Source: Glycomyces tritici
GTDB lineage: Bacteria > Actinomycetota > Actinomycetes > Mycobacteriales > Micromonosporaceae
Assembly (NCBI RefSeq): GCF_030403505.1
Contig: NZ_JAUEMJ010000004.1
Span: 522,046 to 586,045, forward strand
Direction: 5' to 3'
Length of the DNA: 64,000 bases
Shown here: piece after piece, positions 49,492-58,397 of the stretch
Layout of the letters: the number at the start of each line of letters is the position of its first letter
How positions within the stretch are numbered: position 1 is the first letter of the stretch
Translations under genes and position numbers: made by a program
Notes under the pieces: model-generated
The model's input: the letters and a program-made list of their open reading frames with translations, nothing else
Database searches by the model: none
What the model was told of the DNA's origin: nothing

Positions 49492-51366
49492 TCAGGCCTC
49501 CGCGTGCCGCCCCGCCTCGCCGAGCGCCAGCGCGACCTCGATCTGGACGCGCAGCTCAAGGGCCGCATTGGTCTTCGCGACCTGCTTGGTCGGGCCCTTG
49601 CCCTCGGCCGCGACGTGCTCGTCGGAGACCTGCAGCCGCCCTTCCGCACGGCAGGTGAAGACCCGCTCGTGCGAGGGGCCGTCGACCGAGAAATCCCAGG
49701 TGAGCGGCTTGATCAGACCGCGTGCGGCGTAGATCTGGACCGCTTCGGCCGGGTTGACCGCGGCGTCCACGAGGAGCTTCTTCGGGCCCTCAGTGCGCGG
49801 CTTGGCCACCGCGTCAGAGGACGGGTCGGGCAGGCCCGCCAGCGCGGCGACGAGCGCCAGGGCGGCCTGGTTGCGGGCTTCCTTCTTGTTGCGCTGCAGG
49901 CGCTTCGGCGAGTCGACCTGCTCGTCGCCGTAGCGGATGGAGACCTGCGCGGAGAAGAGCGGGCCCTCGAAGCCGGGCTCGTCCTCGACGGTCCAGAGCA
50001 CGTTCGTCTCGTTGCTGACGGGGCCGCCGAGGCGGTCCTGGAGGTAGACGTTGACGATCGACTGGGCCTGCTGGGGCTCGTCGGCGAGCATCCGGTTCAT
50101 GCGCTCGCGCAGCGGTTCGAACTCGCCGCGGCCGTAGAGGTAGACGGAGGCGAACTCGCGGAGCTGGAGTTCGCGGGCGTCGAGGCGGCGGGCGGTGTCC
50201 TCGGCGAGCCCGGCCGGGTGCTCGCCGCGCTCGACGGCGAACTGGAGGACGCGGGCGTACTGCTTGTAGGGCAGGGCGGTGAAGTCGGCGGCCGCGGCGT
50301 GCTTCGCGGTCTGCTCGTGGGCCTTCTGCTTGAAGTACTCGGCTTTGGCGCGGCGCTCCTCCTCGACGCGCTCGTTCACGTGCGCCGCGATGGCGTCGAG
50401 CTCTTCGGCGGGGTAGGGGCTCGGGCGGCCGAGGGCGGCGGCGAGCAGGATGCGCTGGACGACGAGGTCGGGGTAGCGGCGGATGGGGCTGGTCGCGTGC
50501 GTGTACGCGGGCAGCTGAAGTCCGTGGTGGCCGTGCACGGTGGGGCCGTAGGTCGCGGCGCGGGCGACCATGCGCATGCGGGCGCGGAGCATCTCGAAGG
50601 CGGCGCCGTCGCCGCTGGCGGCGATCGAGTCGAGCTCGGCGCGCAGTTCCGCGGGGTCGCCGGCGACGGCGGCGAGGCGGTGGTTGCGGAAGAGGATCGG
50701 CAGGTCCTCGCGCACGGCCCAGGAGGCGATCTGCGCGTTGGCGGCGATCATGAACTCCTGCACGATGATGTAGCCGGAGTTGCGCATCGAGCTGTCGAGC
50801 CGGACGAGCTGGCCCTCCTCGTTGGTGGCGAAGCCGGAGAGGAGGTCGTAGAACGCGAGTGCGCCGGCGTTGCGGCGGGCGGCGAGCATCGTCTGGGCGA
50901 AGCGCAGGGCGAGCGCGAGCGTGCCGTGGAGGGGGTGGGTGTCGTCGTTCGCGGCGGTCGCGGCCTCGCCGTGGGTCATGATCCACGACCGGGTGAGGCG
51001 TCCGGGGCCGAGTTCGGCGGTGAGCACGCGGCCGGCGGCGTCGAGTCTGAGGTGGACGGCGAAGGTGTCGTTCTCGCGGCCGGGTTCGAGGGAGGCGGCT
51101 TCGACGACGGGCGCGGGGAGCATGTGCTTGGTGTGCTCGGGCCGGTAGCGGGTGTGGACGCGGCGGTGGGCCTCGGTGTCGGCGCGGCCGCCGGTGGTGA
51201 CGTGGTCGGCGACCCGGGCGATGTGGACCCAGACGTCGAAGCCGTCGCCGTGGGGCTCGATCCAGATGGCGTCGTCGCGATCGACCGTGGTGGCGGCGTC
51301 GATCATGATCCCGGTCTCGGCGGGGTTGTGCTCGACCAACTGCGCTCCTCGTTCGTCTCGCGCCAT
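49492..51366 (-). CDS. RNB (RNase II/R-like) exoribonuclease with two dsRBD-like domains
   Basis: 624 residues. The RNB catalytic domain starts D29-R-D-D-A-I-W, giving the clustered metal-binding Asp residues, and later has H-A-T-S-P-I-R-R-Y-P-D-L-V-V-Q-R (290-305), the RNase II/R signature. N-terminal cold-shock domains of RNase R are absent. After a helical/S1-like stretch, residues about 435-510 (G-P-L-F-S-A-Q-V, N-K-K-E-A-R-N-Q-A-A-L) and 535-610 (G-P-S-H-E-R-V-F-T-C-R-A, G-K-G-P-T-K-Q-V-A-K-T-N-A-A-L) match the double-stranded-RNA-binding pattern. A 3'-5' exonuclease working on structured RNA is the natural reading. ATG 51366 lacks a clear Shine-Dalgarno. 64 bases separate it from tyrS. 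Confidence 0.85.
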   Translation of the reverse strand: MARDERGAQLVEHNPAETGIMIDAATTVDRDDAIWIEPHGDGFDVWVHIARVADHVTTGGRADTEAHRRVHTRYRPEHTKHMLPAPVVEAASLEPGRENDTFAVHLRLDAAGRVLTAELGPGRLTRSWIMTHGEAATAANDDTHPLHGTLALALRFAQTMLAARRNAGALAFYDLLSGFATNEEGQLVRLDSSMRNSGYIIVQEFMIAANAQIASWAVREDLPILFRNHRLAAVAGDPAELRAELDSIAASGDGAAFEMLRARMRMVARAATYGPTVHGHHGLQLPAYTHATSPIRRYPDLVVQRILLAAALGRPSPYPAEELDAIAAHVNERVEEERRAKAEYFKQKAHEQTAKHAAAADFTALPYKQYARVLQFAVERGEHPAGLAEDTARRLDARELQLREFASVYLYGRGEFEPLRERMNRMLADEPQQAQSIVNVYLQDRLGGPVSNETNVLWTVEDEPGFEGPLFSAQVSIRYGDEQVDSPKRLQRNKKEARNQAALALVAALAGLPDPSSDAVAKPRTEGPKKLLVDAAVNPAEAVQIYAARGLIKPLTWDFSVDGPSHERVFTCRAEGRLQVSDEHVAAEGKGPTKQVAKTNAALELRVQIEVALALGEAGRHAEA

Positions 51367-51473
51367 ATCGTAGCGGGCAGCTCACTCGCATCGTTTCCCG
51401 TCTCGGGAAAGGTTGCGGGGCCGCGACACCTTGCAGGAGAGCGCGAGCGCTTTGGACGAGTGCGCCGACGCGG

Positions 51474-51510
51474 CGAGAGGGACCGAGCGCCGAGCGCTCG
51501 GTCCCTCTCG
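51474..51510 (-). terminator. Terminator after the cupin gene
   Basis: A 17-bp perfect stem (arm CGAGAGGGACCGAGCGC, loop CGA) lies 14 bases past the cupin stop codon and about 110 bases upstream of the RNB gene. Confidence 0.85.
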
Positions 51511-51523
51511 ACGGTCCGTTCGG

Positions 51524-52243
51524 TCAGGGGCGCAGGTCCCAGGTCTCCAGTCGTCCGCACATGCCCCACTTGCCCACCGCGTCCCCGGCGTTGCCGGCGT
51601 GGGCGTCGCACAGGTGGGTCGCGTCGGCCCGCTCGAGGGCGTCCAGGTGGGCGCCCGTGGCGTCGGCCTGGGCCTTGGGCCCTGCCGCCCAGATCCGCCG
51701 CCAGGTCTCGGCGCGGCCCGAGACGAGCTGTGCCGCCTTGTCCCACAAGGGCTTCATGGCCGCGGGGCCCTCGGCCTCGACGCGTTCGCGCAGGGCGAGG
51801 TAGCCGTCGATCGCGAGGTCCCGGCGGGCCCGGGTGGCCTCGCCGCGCTGGCTCTCGGTGAGCCCTTCGGCGGCCGGTGCCGTCGCGGCGGCCCGGTAGG
51901 CCTCCGGGTCGGCAAGGGTCGCTTCGGGAAAGGTGAACACGGCGTCCCCGGCCTCGGGGATGCCGGCGTTCTGCATGACCACGACGACCTGGAGGTCGCC
52001 CGAGCCGTTGACCGCGCGGTGGACCGTCCCGGGGGTGAACCACAGGACGGTCCCGCGCTTGAGCTCGTGGCGCTCGAAGCCGTTCCCCGAGAGCGTCTCC
52101 ACCGCTCCGGTGCCGCCGACGACGACGTAGCCCTCGGTGGAGGCGGTGTGGAGGTGCGGGCTGCCGCCCGCCTGCCCGTCGGCCGCGGGCCAGTCGTAGA
52201 CCGAGACGAGGGAGACGGCCGTGCCGCCCGGGAAGCCGCTCAT
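51524..52243 (-). CDS. Cupin-domain protein
   Basis: 239 residues. Residues 25-110 form a cupin barrel: motif 1 S-P-H-L-H-T-A-S-T-E-G-Y-V-V-V-G-G-T-G and motif 2 F-T-P-G-T-V-H-R-A-V-N supply the usual His/Glu metal ligands. The C-terminal 120 residues are helical with W-R-R-I-W-A-A-G and end C-D-A-H-A-G-N-A, of no known family. It starts 2 bases after the DUF6807 stop and is the last gene of the sugar operon, so a sugar isomerase or ligand-binding role is plausible but unproven. Confidence 0.8.
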   Translation of the reverse strand: MSGFPGGTAVSLVSVYDWPAADGQAGGSPHLHTASTEGYVVVGGTGAVETLSGNGFERHELKRGTVLWFTPGTVHRAVNGSGDLQVVVVMQNAGIPEAGDAVFTFPEATLADPEAYRAAATAPAAEGLTESQRGEATRARRDLAIDGYLALRERVEAEGPAAMKPLWDKAAQLVSGRAETWRRIWAAGPKAQADATGAHLDALERADATHLCDAHAGNAGDAVGKWGMCGRLETWDLRP

Positions 52244-52245
52244 CG

Positions 52246-53157
52246 CTACCCCAACCGGTCCAGTTCGGCGGCGGCGAGCGCAGCGGCCTTGGCGGCGCCG
52301 TCGATGCCGGTGTCGCCGTTGCAGATGGCGACGGCGTGGCGCAGCGTCACGGTGTCGCCGGGCTCCATCGGCAGCTCGGTGTCGAAGAACGGCGCGGGGC
52401 AGACCGCGGCGAACGGGGTCGTGCGGACGAACCACTTGACGGGCGCGGTCGGGTTCTCCGGGTGGTCGGTGAAGACCAGCGTGGAGACGGCGTCGACCGA
52501 GTCGTGCTTGCCGCGGTAGGCGAGCCAGTCGCCGCGCTCGCCCATCTTCTCGTCGCCGCCTTCGCCTTCGGCGGTGTAGACGGTGCCTTCGGTGAAGGAG
52601 CGCGGTCCGCGCCAGAAGAAGCCGCCGTAGCCCGCGTTCTCGCGGCCCTCGGTGGTGGGGCTGCCCATGACGACCGTGTTCTCGGTGTCGTTGGTGAACG
52701 CGGTCGTGAACGACAGCACCCAGGTGTCGTCGGCGAGGACGGTGACGGCGAAGGTGCGGGTCTCGGAGAAGAAGTGGCGGCCGTCCTGGGTGATCCAGTC
52801 GAGGCGCTCCACGGCCTTGACACCGTGCTCGTCCGAGGTGAGCTCGGTGAACTCACTGTGGACCATGGCGCCGTCGTTCTTCTCGTCCACGTAGCCCTTG
52901 CCGCGGCGGAAGGTCGCGCCGCCCCAGAAGTTCTCGGGGCCCGCGTTCGGCAGGGAGAGCGCGATGCCCTTGTGCCACACGTGGTCGTGCGGGCGGTAGA
53001 GGCTCACCTGGTTGCCGGCGAGGTCGTAGAGCGGTTCGAAGTAGGGCCGCGGGGATTCGAACTGGGCGTTGTCGGGGCGGTAGACGTACCGCAGGATCGT
53101 CAAGTCGCCCTTGTTGATCGAGACGGCGGTGCCGTTGTCGTCGAGGTGCAGCGTCAT
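52246..53157 (-). CDS. DUF6807 (PmoA-like) protein of the sugar locus
   Basis: 303 residues, beta-rich. The sequence R-P-Y-F-E-P-L-Y-D-L-A-G-N-Q-V-S, H-D-H-V-W-H-K-G-I-A-L-S-L, E-N-F-W-G-G and G-G-F-F-W-R-G-P-R-S-F is what I associate with DUF6807/PmoA-family proteins. These are often encoded with Gfo/Idh oxidoreductases in carbohydrate-use clusters. The conserved H-D-H-x-W-H suggests a metal or sugar site; no activity is established. It is 47 bases downstream of the oxidoreductase gene and overlaps nothing. Confidence 0.8.
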   Translation of the reverse strand: MTLHLDDNGTAVSINKGDLTILRYVYRPDNAQFESPRPYFEPLYDLAGNQVSLYRPHDHVWHKGIALSLPNAGPENFWGGATFRRGKGYVDEKNDGAMVHSEFTELTSDEHGVKAVERLDWITQDGRHFFSETRTFAVTVLADDTWVLSFTTAFTNDTENTVVMGSPTTEGRENAGYGGFFWRGPRSFTEGTVYTAEGEGGDEKMGERGDWLAYRGKHDSVDAVSTLVFTDHPENPTAPVKWFVRTTPFAAVCPAPFFDTELPMEPGDTVTLRHAVAICNGDTGIDGAAKAAALAAAELDRLG

Positions 53158-53204
53158 CGGTGTGCTCTCCAGTCGTTGCTCGGTTTGGCGGCTCTGTCGG
53201 GCGG

Positions 53205-54320
53205 TCACTTGCGGTCGGGCCAGGGCGCGCCTGAGCCGTCCATGCGCTGGTAGAACGGCGAGGTCGGGTCGATCTCCCCGGCGCGGACGCGCTTGCCGGT
53301 GAAGGCGGAGGCGTAGATCGCGGCGAGGAGCTCGAGGGTGCGGCGGGCCTCCTCGACGGTGACCGGCGGGGCGGCCTTCCCGTCGAGGGCGTCGGCGATG
53401 CGCAGGAACTGGGCGTAGTGGCCCGAGTTCCGGCCGCGGGGCTCGCCCGCCCAGGCGAGGTGGACCTCTTCGGCGGCCGCGTCGATCGGGTGGATGCTCC
53501 AGTTGTCGTCGCCGTAGCCGTAGAGGTGGTCGAGTTCGACGGTGGCGTTGTCGAAGTCGAGCCGGATCTGCGAGACCTCGCGCGGGGAGAGCAGCGAGTT
53601 CGTGATGACCACCGAGGCACCGGACTCGAGGGTGACGATCGCGTGCGAGACGTCCTCGGTGTTGGTGATGCGGCGGTGGCGGTGGGCGGTGGCGACCACT
53701 TCGGACCAAGGCCCGACCAGGGAGAGGAGCGTGTCGATCTGGTGGATGCCGTGGCCCATGGTGGGGCCGCCGCCCTCGGTCTCCCAGCGTCCGCGCCATT
53801 CGACCGCGAAGTACTCCTCGGGGCGGTACCAGAGGGTGTCGCATTTCGCGACGGCGAGGCGGCCGAGGACGCCCGAGGCGGTCATGTCGCGCACGCGTTC
53901 GGCGGCGGAGCCGAAGCGGTGCTGGGAGATGAGCGCGAAGTCGCCCTTCGAGGCGGATGCGGCGGCGGCGATCCGGTCGAACTCGGCGAGGCTCAGCGCC
54001 GGGGGCTTCTCGCAGATGACGCCGACGCCGGCTTCGAGGGCGGCGATGGCACCGGGCGCGTGCGCCACGGGCGGGGTGCAGAGGTCGACCAGGTCGAGGG
54101 TCTCGGCGGCCAGCAGCTCCTCGATCGAGGCGTACCCGCTCGCGACGCCGAACTTCTGCTTGAACGCGTTGAGGCGGTCGGTGTCGGGGTCGACGGCCGC
54201 GACCAGCTCGATCCGGCCTTGACAGTGATCGCGCAGCTGCTCGGCGTGCAGGTGGGCGATGCCGCCGGTGCCGACTACGGCGAGGCGGTAGGGGGAGGAC
54301 ACAGTGGACTCCTTCGTCAC
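53205..54320 (-). CDS. Gfo/Idh/MocA-family NAD(P)-dependent sugar oxidoreductase
   Basis: 371 residues. N-terminal Rossmann domain with V-V-G-T-G-G-I-A-H-L-H (residues 14-24), the E-K-P motif V-I-C-E-K-P-P-A-L-S, then the alpha/beta substrate domain with W-E-T-E-G-G-G-P-T-M-G-H-G-I-H-Q-I-D, whose D/H pair is the usual catalytic site. Starts at GTG 54320. A LacI-type operator sits 7 bases upstream of the start codon, and the GH3 gene ends 36 bases upstream. Likely oxidises or epimerises the sugar released by GH3. Confidence 0.92.
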   Translation of the reverse strand: MTKESTVSSPYRLAVVGTGGIAHLHAEQLRDHCQGRIELVAAVDPDTDRLNAFKQKFGVASGYASIEELLAAETLDLVDLCTPPVAHAPGAIAALEAGVGVICEKPPALSLAEFDRIAAAASASKGDFALISQHRFGSAAERVRDMTASGVLGRLAVAKCDTLWYRPEEYFAVEWRGRWETEGGGPTMGHGIHQIDTLLSLVGPWSEVVATAHRHRRITNTEDVSHAIVTLESGASVVITNSLLSPREVSQIRLDFDNATVELDHLYGYGDDNWSIHPIDAAAEEVHLAWAGEPRGRNSGHYAQFLRIADALDGKAAPPVTVEEARRTLELLAAIYASAFTGKRVRAGEIDPTSPFYQRMDGSGAPWPDRK

Positions 54321-54326
54321 AGGGTC

Positions 54327-54341
54327 TGTAAACGCTTTCCA
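54327..54341. promoter_or_regulatory. LacI-type operator before the oxidoreductase gene
   Basis: TGTAAACGCTTTCCA fits TGnAAA-CGC-TTTnCA, a near-palindrome typical of LacI-family sites, between the GH3 stop and the oxidoreductase start. Confidence 0.6.
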
Positions 54342-54356
54342 GCGTCTGAGTGAATA

Positions 54357-56681
54357 CTAGCCGACAACGGACGCGGAAGTGACTTGGGTCGCCAGGGCCC
54401 GGGTGCCCGGCTCCAGGCGCCGGGTGCCCGTCACCTCGACGTTCAGCGAGGCCACAGTGTCCGCCGCCGACCGCGCGAGACGCAGCTCGAGCGCCCCTGC
54501 CTCGACGACCCACCCGCCGTCCGCACCGACGAACGCGGCCAGCTCGACGGGCATGGCGAAGCGGGCCTCGCCGGCCTCACCGGGAGCCAGGTCGAGCCGC
54601 GCGAAACCGACCAGGCGCTGCACGGGGCGAACCGCGGAGGCCACCGGGTCGTGGAGGTAGAGCTGCACGACCTCGGTGCCGTGGCGCTCACCCGTGTTGC
54701 GCACGCGGACCGCGAGCTCGACGACTTCGTCCGGGCCGACCTCGGCGCCGGAGACGAGCGCCGCCTCGTCCCACGTGAACTCGGTGTACGAGAGGCCGTG
54801 GCCGAACACGTAGCGGGCCGTCGGGTCCACCGACGAGACCGAGGAGCGCCGGGCCAGTTCAGGGGCGAGGTAGGTGGCGGGCGGGGAGTCCGCGCGCGCC
54901 GGAACGCCCGCAGGCAGGCGCCCTTCGGGCTCGGCCGCTCCGGTGAGCACCGCGCTGATCGCGCCGGCGCCCTCCTGGCCGGGCAGGAACGCCTGCACGA
55001 TCGCGGCGGCCCGGTCCGGGGCCGTGCCGAGCGCGTACGGGCGGCCCGAGATCACGACGACCACGGTGGGCGTGCCGGAGTCGAGCACCGCTTCGAGCAG
55101 TTCGGCCTGGCGGCCCGGCAGCGCGTGCGTCGGGGCGTCGCAGCCCTCGCCGGAGGTGCCCCGGCCGAAGAGCCCGGAGCGGTCGCCGACGGCGACGATC
55201 GCGAGGTCGGCAGCGGCGGCGGCGTTCGCCGCGGCGGCGATCTCGGCGTCGGAGGCGTCGAGGACGGAGCCGGCGGCGAGGTGCTCGACGACCGCGGCCG
55301 GGAGGTCCGCTTTGAGCCGCTCGAGGAGCGTGGCGATCGAGACGCCCATGTCCACGTGCGGGTACGGGTCGTCCGAGTCGATGGACGCGGCATCGTTGCG
55401 GCCGTGGTGGTTCGGGAAGGCATAGCAGCCGAGCATGACGGCCTTGTCGTCCGCGACGGGGCCGACGAGCGCGATCCGCCCCGGCTCGGCCTTGAGCGGC
55501 AGCGTGCCGTCGTTGGACAGGAGCACGATCGACTTGCGGGCCACCTCGGCGGCCAGCACGCGGGCGTGGGGCGGGTCGAGGTCGATCTCCGCGGCGGGCT
55601 CGGGGAGCTCCTCGAGGAGGCCCAGCTGGATCTTCTGGGTGAGCACGCGCTCGACGGCGCGGTCGATCACGCCTTCGTCGATGCGGCCGGCGGCGACGGC
55701 GGACTGCAGGGGCTCGCCGTAGCAGTCGACGCTCGGCAGCTCGACGTCCACGCCGCCCGCGAGGCCCAGCACGGCCGCTTCGGAGCGGTCGGCGGCGACG
55801 CTGTGCAGGGAGTTGAGGAAGTTGACGCCGAAGTAGTCGGAGACCACGGTCCCCTCGAAGCCCCATTCGTCCCGCAGGATGCTCTGCAGCAGCTCGGGGT
55901 TGGCGTGGGAGGCGATGCCGTCGTTGGCGGCGTAGGAGGGCATCACGGAGCCGGCGCGGCCGATGCGCACGGCCATCTCGAACGGGGTCAGGTAAGTCTC
56001 GGCGAACTGCCGCGGGCCCATGTAGACCGGTCCGAAGTTGCGGGCCGCGTGCGAGGCGGAGTAGCCGGCGAAGTGCTTCAGCGTGGCGACGATCCCGGAG
56101 TCCTGGAGGCCCGAGACGTACGCGGTGGCGAGCGTGCCCGTCAGGTACGGGTCCTCGCCCATCGTCTCCTCGGTCCGGCCCCAGCGCGAGTCGGCGACGA
56201 CGTCCAGCACGGGGGCGAGGCCCTGGTGGACGCCCACGCTGCGCATGGTCGCGCCGATCTGCTGGGCCATCGCGCCGATGAGCTCGGGGTCGAAGGTCGC
56301 GCCCCAGGCGAGGGCGGTCGGGAAGATGGTCGCGCCGTGGGCCATGAAACCGGTGAGGCACTCCTCGTGGGCCAGGGCGGCGATGCCGAAGCGGCTGGAG
56401 GCCCGGATGCGCTGCTGCAGGGCGGCGAGGTTGGCCGCGCCTTCGGCGGCCGGGACAGGGGCCGAACCGAAGGGGCGGGTCAGCTGGCCCAACCCGTGCG
56501 CGATGGCCTCGTCCTCGGAGACGCCGCTGTTCTGCTCGCTCTGGTGCGGGGCCATGTCGGCGGCGTCCGCGTCGACGCCGCGCCACAGGCTGTACAGCTG
56601 CGCGCATTTCTCTTCGAGCGTCATCCGCTTGACAAGACCGGCGGCGCGTTCGGCCGCGTCCGCGGGGGTGTCGGTGTCCAT
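54357..56681 (-). CDS. GH3 beta-glycosidase (glucosidase/xylosidase type)
   Basis: 774 residues, no signal peptide, so probably cytoplasmic. The N-terminal (alpha/beta)8 domain has R-M-T-L-E-E-K-C-A-Q-L, G-R-T-E-E-T-M-G-E-D-P-Y-L and K-H-F-A-G-Y-S. The nucleophile Asp is in G-T-V-V-S-D-Y-F-G-V. The alpha/beta sandwich (R-K-S-I-V-L-L-S-N-D-G-T-L-P-L) and a fibronectin-III C-terminal domain (Y-V-F-G-H-G-L-S-Y-T-E-F) follow. ATG 56681 has GGAG upstream. Would cleave beta-linked oligosaccharides taken up from outside. Divergent from a LacI regulator with palindromes between them. Confidence 0.93.
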   Translation of the reverse strand: MDTDTPADAAERAAGLVKRMTLEEKCAQLYSLWRGVDADAADMAPHQSEQNSGVSEDEAIAHGLGQLTRPFGSAPVPAAEGAANLAALQQRIRASSRFGIAALAHEECLTGFMAHGATIFPTALAWGATFDPELIGAMAQQIGATMRSVGVHQGLAPVLDVVADSRWGRTEETMGEDPYLTGTLATAYVSGLQDSGIVATLKHFAGYSASHAARNFGPVYMGPRQFAETYLTPFEMAVRIGRAGSVMPSYAANDGIASHANPELLQSILRDEWGFEGTVVSDYFGVNFLNSLHSVAADRSEAAVLGLAGGVDVELPSVDCYGEPLQSAVAAGRIDEGVIDRAVERVLTQKIQLGLLEELPEPAAEIDLDPPHARVLAAEVARKSIVLLSNDGTLPLKAEPGRIALVGPVADDKAVMLGCYAFPNHHGRNDAASIDSDDPYPHVDMGVSIATLLERLKADLPAAVVEHLAAGSVLDASDAEIAAAANAAAAADLAIVAVGDRSGLFGRGTSGEGCDAPTHALPGRQAELLEAVLDSGTPTVVVVISGRPYALGTAPDRAAAIVQAFLPGQEGAGAISAVLTGAAEPEGRLPAGVPARADSPPATYLAPELARRSSVSSVDPTARYVFGHGLSYTEFTWDEAALVSGAEVGPDEVVELAVRVRNTGERHGTEVVQLYLHDPVASAVRPVQRLVGFARLDLAPGEAGEARFAMPVELAAFVGADGGWVVEAGALELRLARSAADTVASLNVEVTGTRRLEPGTRALATQVTSASVVG

Positions 56682-56734
56682 GCTGCTCCACTCAAGCGGC
56701 CCGGAGCATTGGAACTGCTGGTTCCGGGCCGATA

Positions 56735-56745
56735 GTTTCTGAAAC
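56735..56745. promoter_or_regulatory. GTTTC-T-GAAAC palindrome upstream of GH3
   Basis: Perfect inverted repeat with a 1-base centre, 54 bases before the GH3 ATG. Likely regulator site; a second inverted pair GGAAC/GTTCC (56711-56725) lies beside it. Confidence 0.5.
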
Positions 56746-56861
56746 TTTTCTGATCGTTTTCGATACAGGTTTGCACACCATAACATTGATGACGGGCTAC
56801 TTCTAGGCTTGATTTAAGCGTGGGATGCGTTTGCCCAGGACGTTTTATCGAGCGAAGTTCT

Positions 56862-56872
56862 CGAAAGTTTCG
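56862..56872. promoter_or_regulatory. CGAAA-G-TTTCG palindrome in the GH3/lacI divergent region
   Basis: It contains CGAA-N-TTCG-like half sites known from Streptomyces xylose/xylobiose regulators of the BxlR type. Probable operator for the adjacent LacI protein. Confidence 0.55.
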
Positions 56873-56948
56873 GGTGGAATCCGGGAGCCCTGGGGCACAG
56901 CTATAAGATGTCGGCACTACGGTTGGGCAGGAACGACCAGGAGGACCT

Positions 56949-57968
56949 TTGAGCGAAGACGAACATGGGCGCATCACGATCCGGGCCATCGCCGACGAGG
57001 CCGGCGTCAGCGTGCCGACGGTCTCGCGAGTCATCAACGGACGCTCGGACGTCGCCCCCGAGACGCGCAAACGCGTCGAGGAACTGCTGAACGAGCGCGG
57101 CTATCAGCGCCGCCGCTCCACCCGCGCGCCCAGCCGCGCGCGCCTGGTCGACCTCGTCTTCAACGAACTGGACAGCCCCTGGGCCGTGGAGATCATCCGC
57201 GGCGTCGAGGACGCGGCCCACGCCGCCGGCGTCGGCACCGTGGTCTCGGCGGTCCACCGCCGCCGCGCCTCGACCGAGCAGTGGCTGGACAACCTCCGCA
57301 CGCGCGCCTCCGACGGCGTCATCCTGGTGGTCTCCCAGCTCGCCTCCCCGATCCTGGAGCAGCTGCGCCACCTCGGGGTCCCCATGGTCGTGCTCGACCC
57401 CTCCGGGGGCCCGACGATGGACGCCCCGGCGATCGGCGCCACCAACTGGGCCGGCGGCCTGGCCGCGACCGAACACCTGATCTCCTTGGGCCATACCCGT
57501 ATCGGCTTCATCCACGGCCCCAAGCAGGTGCTCTGCTCCCGGGCGCGCTTCGACGGCTACCGCGCCGCCCTTGACGCGGCCGGCCTCACCTACGACCCGA
57601 CGCTGATCTACGACGGCGACTTCTACCACCAGTCCGGCTTCGACGCCGCGTCCTCGCTCATGCGCCTCCCCGAGCCGCCGACCGCGATCTTCGCCTCCTC
57701 GGACCAGATGGCCTTCGGCGCCTACGAGGCGATCCGCCAAGCGGGCCTGCGCATCCCCGAGCACGTGAGCATCATCGGCTTCGACGACCTCCCCGAGTCG
57801 CGCTGGACCAGCCCGCCGCTGACCACGGTGCGCCAGCCCCTCGCCGAGATGGGCGCCCTCGCCGCCCGCACGGTCCTGGAGATGGCGGCCGGCAACGACA
57901 TCGACTCGCCCCGCCTCGAGCTCGCCACCGAGCTCGTCGTCCGCGAGTCCACCGCACCCCTGGTCTGA
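56949..57968 (+). CDS. LacI-family repressor of the sugar locus
   Basis: 339 residues. The N-terminal HTH I-R-A-I-A-D-E-A-G-V-S-V-P-T-V-S-R-V-I-N-G-R-S-D-V is the LacI signature. It is followed by a hinge and a periplasmic-binding-protein-like sensor domain (L-V-D-L-V-F-N-E-L, G-H-T-R-I-G-F-I-H-G, I-F-A-S-S-D-Q-M-A-F-G, V-S-I-I-G-F-D-D-L-P-E). TTG 56949 is selected by AGGAGG 5 bases upstream. It faces GH3 and probably controls GH3 and the downstream oxidoreductase genes through 54327-54341, 56735-56745 and 56862-56872. Confidence 0.93.
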   Translation: MSEDEHGRITIRAIADEAGVSVPTVSRVINGRSDVAPETRKRVEELLNERGYQRRRSTRAPSRARLVDLVFNELDSPWAVEIIRGVEDAAHAAGVGTVVSAVHRRRASTEQWLDNLRTRASDGVILVVSQLASPILEQLRHLGVPMVVLDPSGGPTMDAPAIGATNWAGGLAATEHLISLGHTRIGFIHGPKQVLCSRARFDGYRAALDAAGLTYDPTLIYDGDFYHQSGFDAASSLMRLPEPPTAIFASSDQMAFGAYEAIRQAGLRIPEHVSIIGFDDLPESRWTSPPLTTVRQPLAEMGALAARTVLEMAAGNDIDSPRLELATELVVRESTAPLV

Positions 57969-57975
57969 ACCGGGG

Positions 57976-58314
57976 TCAGGAGTCCGGGTCGTAGAGGAGG
58001 ACCCGGACCTCCTGCGCGCACCGGCAGGCCTTCGCGAACCGGGCGGCCCACGCCAGGGCCTCCTCGCCGGAGTCCACCTCGATGATCGCGAACCCGCCCA
58101 GGACCGCCTTGGTCTCGGGGAACGGCCCCTCGGCGACCGTGCCGTCTGTGTCCACGATGCTCGCGCGCTGGCTTTCCAGCCCTGCGCCGAAGATCCAGAC
58201 GCCGGCCTCCTTCGCCGCCGCGACCACCGCGCGCGAATCCCGGCTCACCTCGGGCAGGTCCTCCTCGGGGAAGGTCATCGCCCCGTCGTCGAACGAGATC
58301 AGATAGCGCTCCAT
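57976..58314 (-). CDS. YCII (DGPF)-domain protein
   Basis: 112 residues. ATG 58314 follows AGGAGGCACCGGT. M-E-R-Y-L-I-S-F-D-D-G, W-I-F-G-A-G-L, D-T-D-G-T-V-A-E-G-P-F-P-E-T-K and G-G-F-A-I-I-E-V-D-S-G-E-E-A-L-A-W-A fit the YCII/DGPFAETK family of small dimeric proteins often linked to ECF sigma factors. Here the usual D-G-P-F-A-E-T-K reads E-G-P-F-P-E-T-K. No ECF sigma gene is adjacent. Function unknown. Confidence 0.85.
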   Translation of the reverse strand: MERYLISFDDGAMTFPEEDLPEVSRDSRAVVAAAKEAGVWIFGAGLESQRASIVDTDGTVAEGPFPETKAVLGGFAIIEVDSGEEALAWAARFAKACRCAQEVRVLLYDPDS

Positions 58315-58397
58315 ACCGGTGCCTCCTGTCCGGCGCCGGCCGCGGTGCACGGCGCCCCGCCCCGATCGTACGGACGGGGTCCGACACCGTCCCCGGA

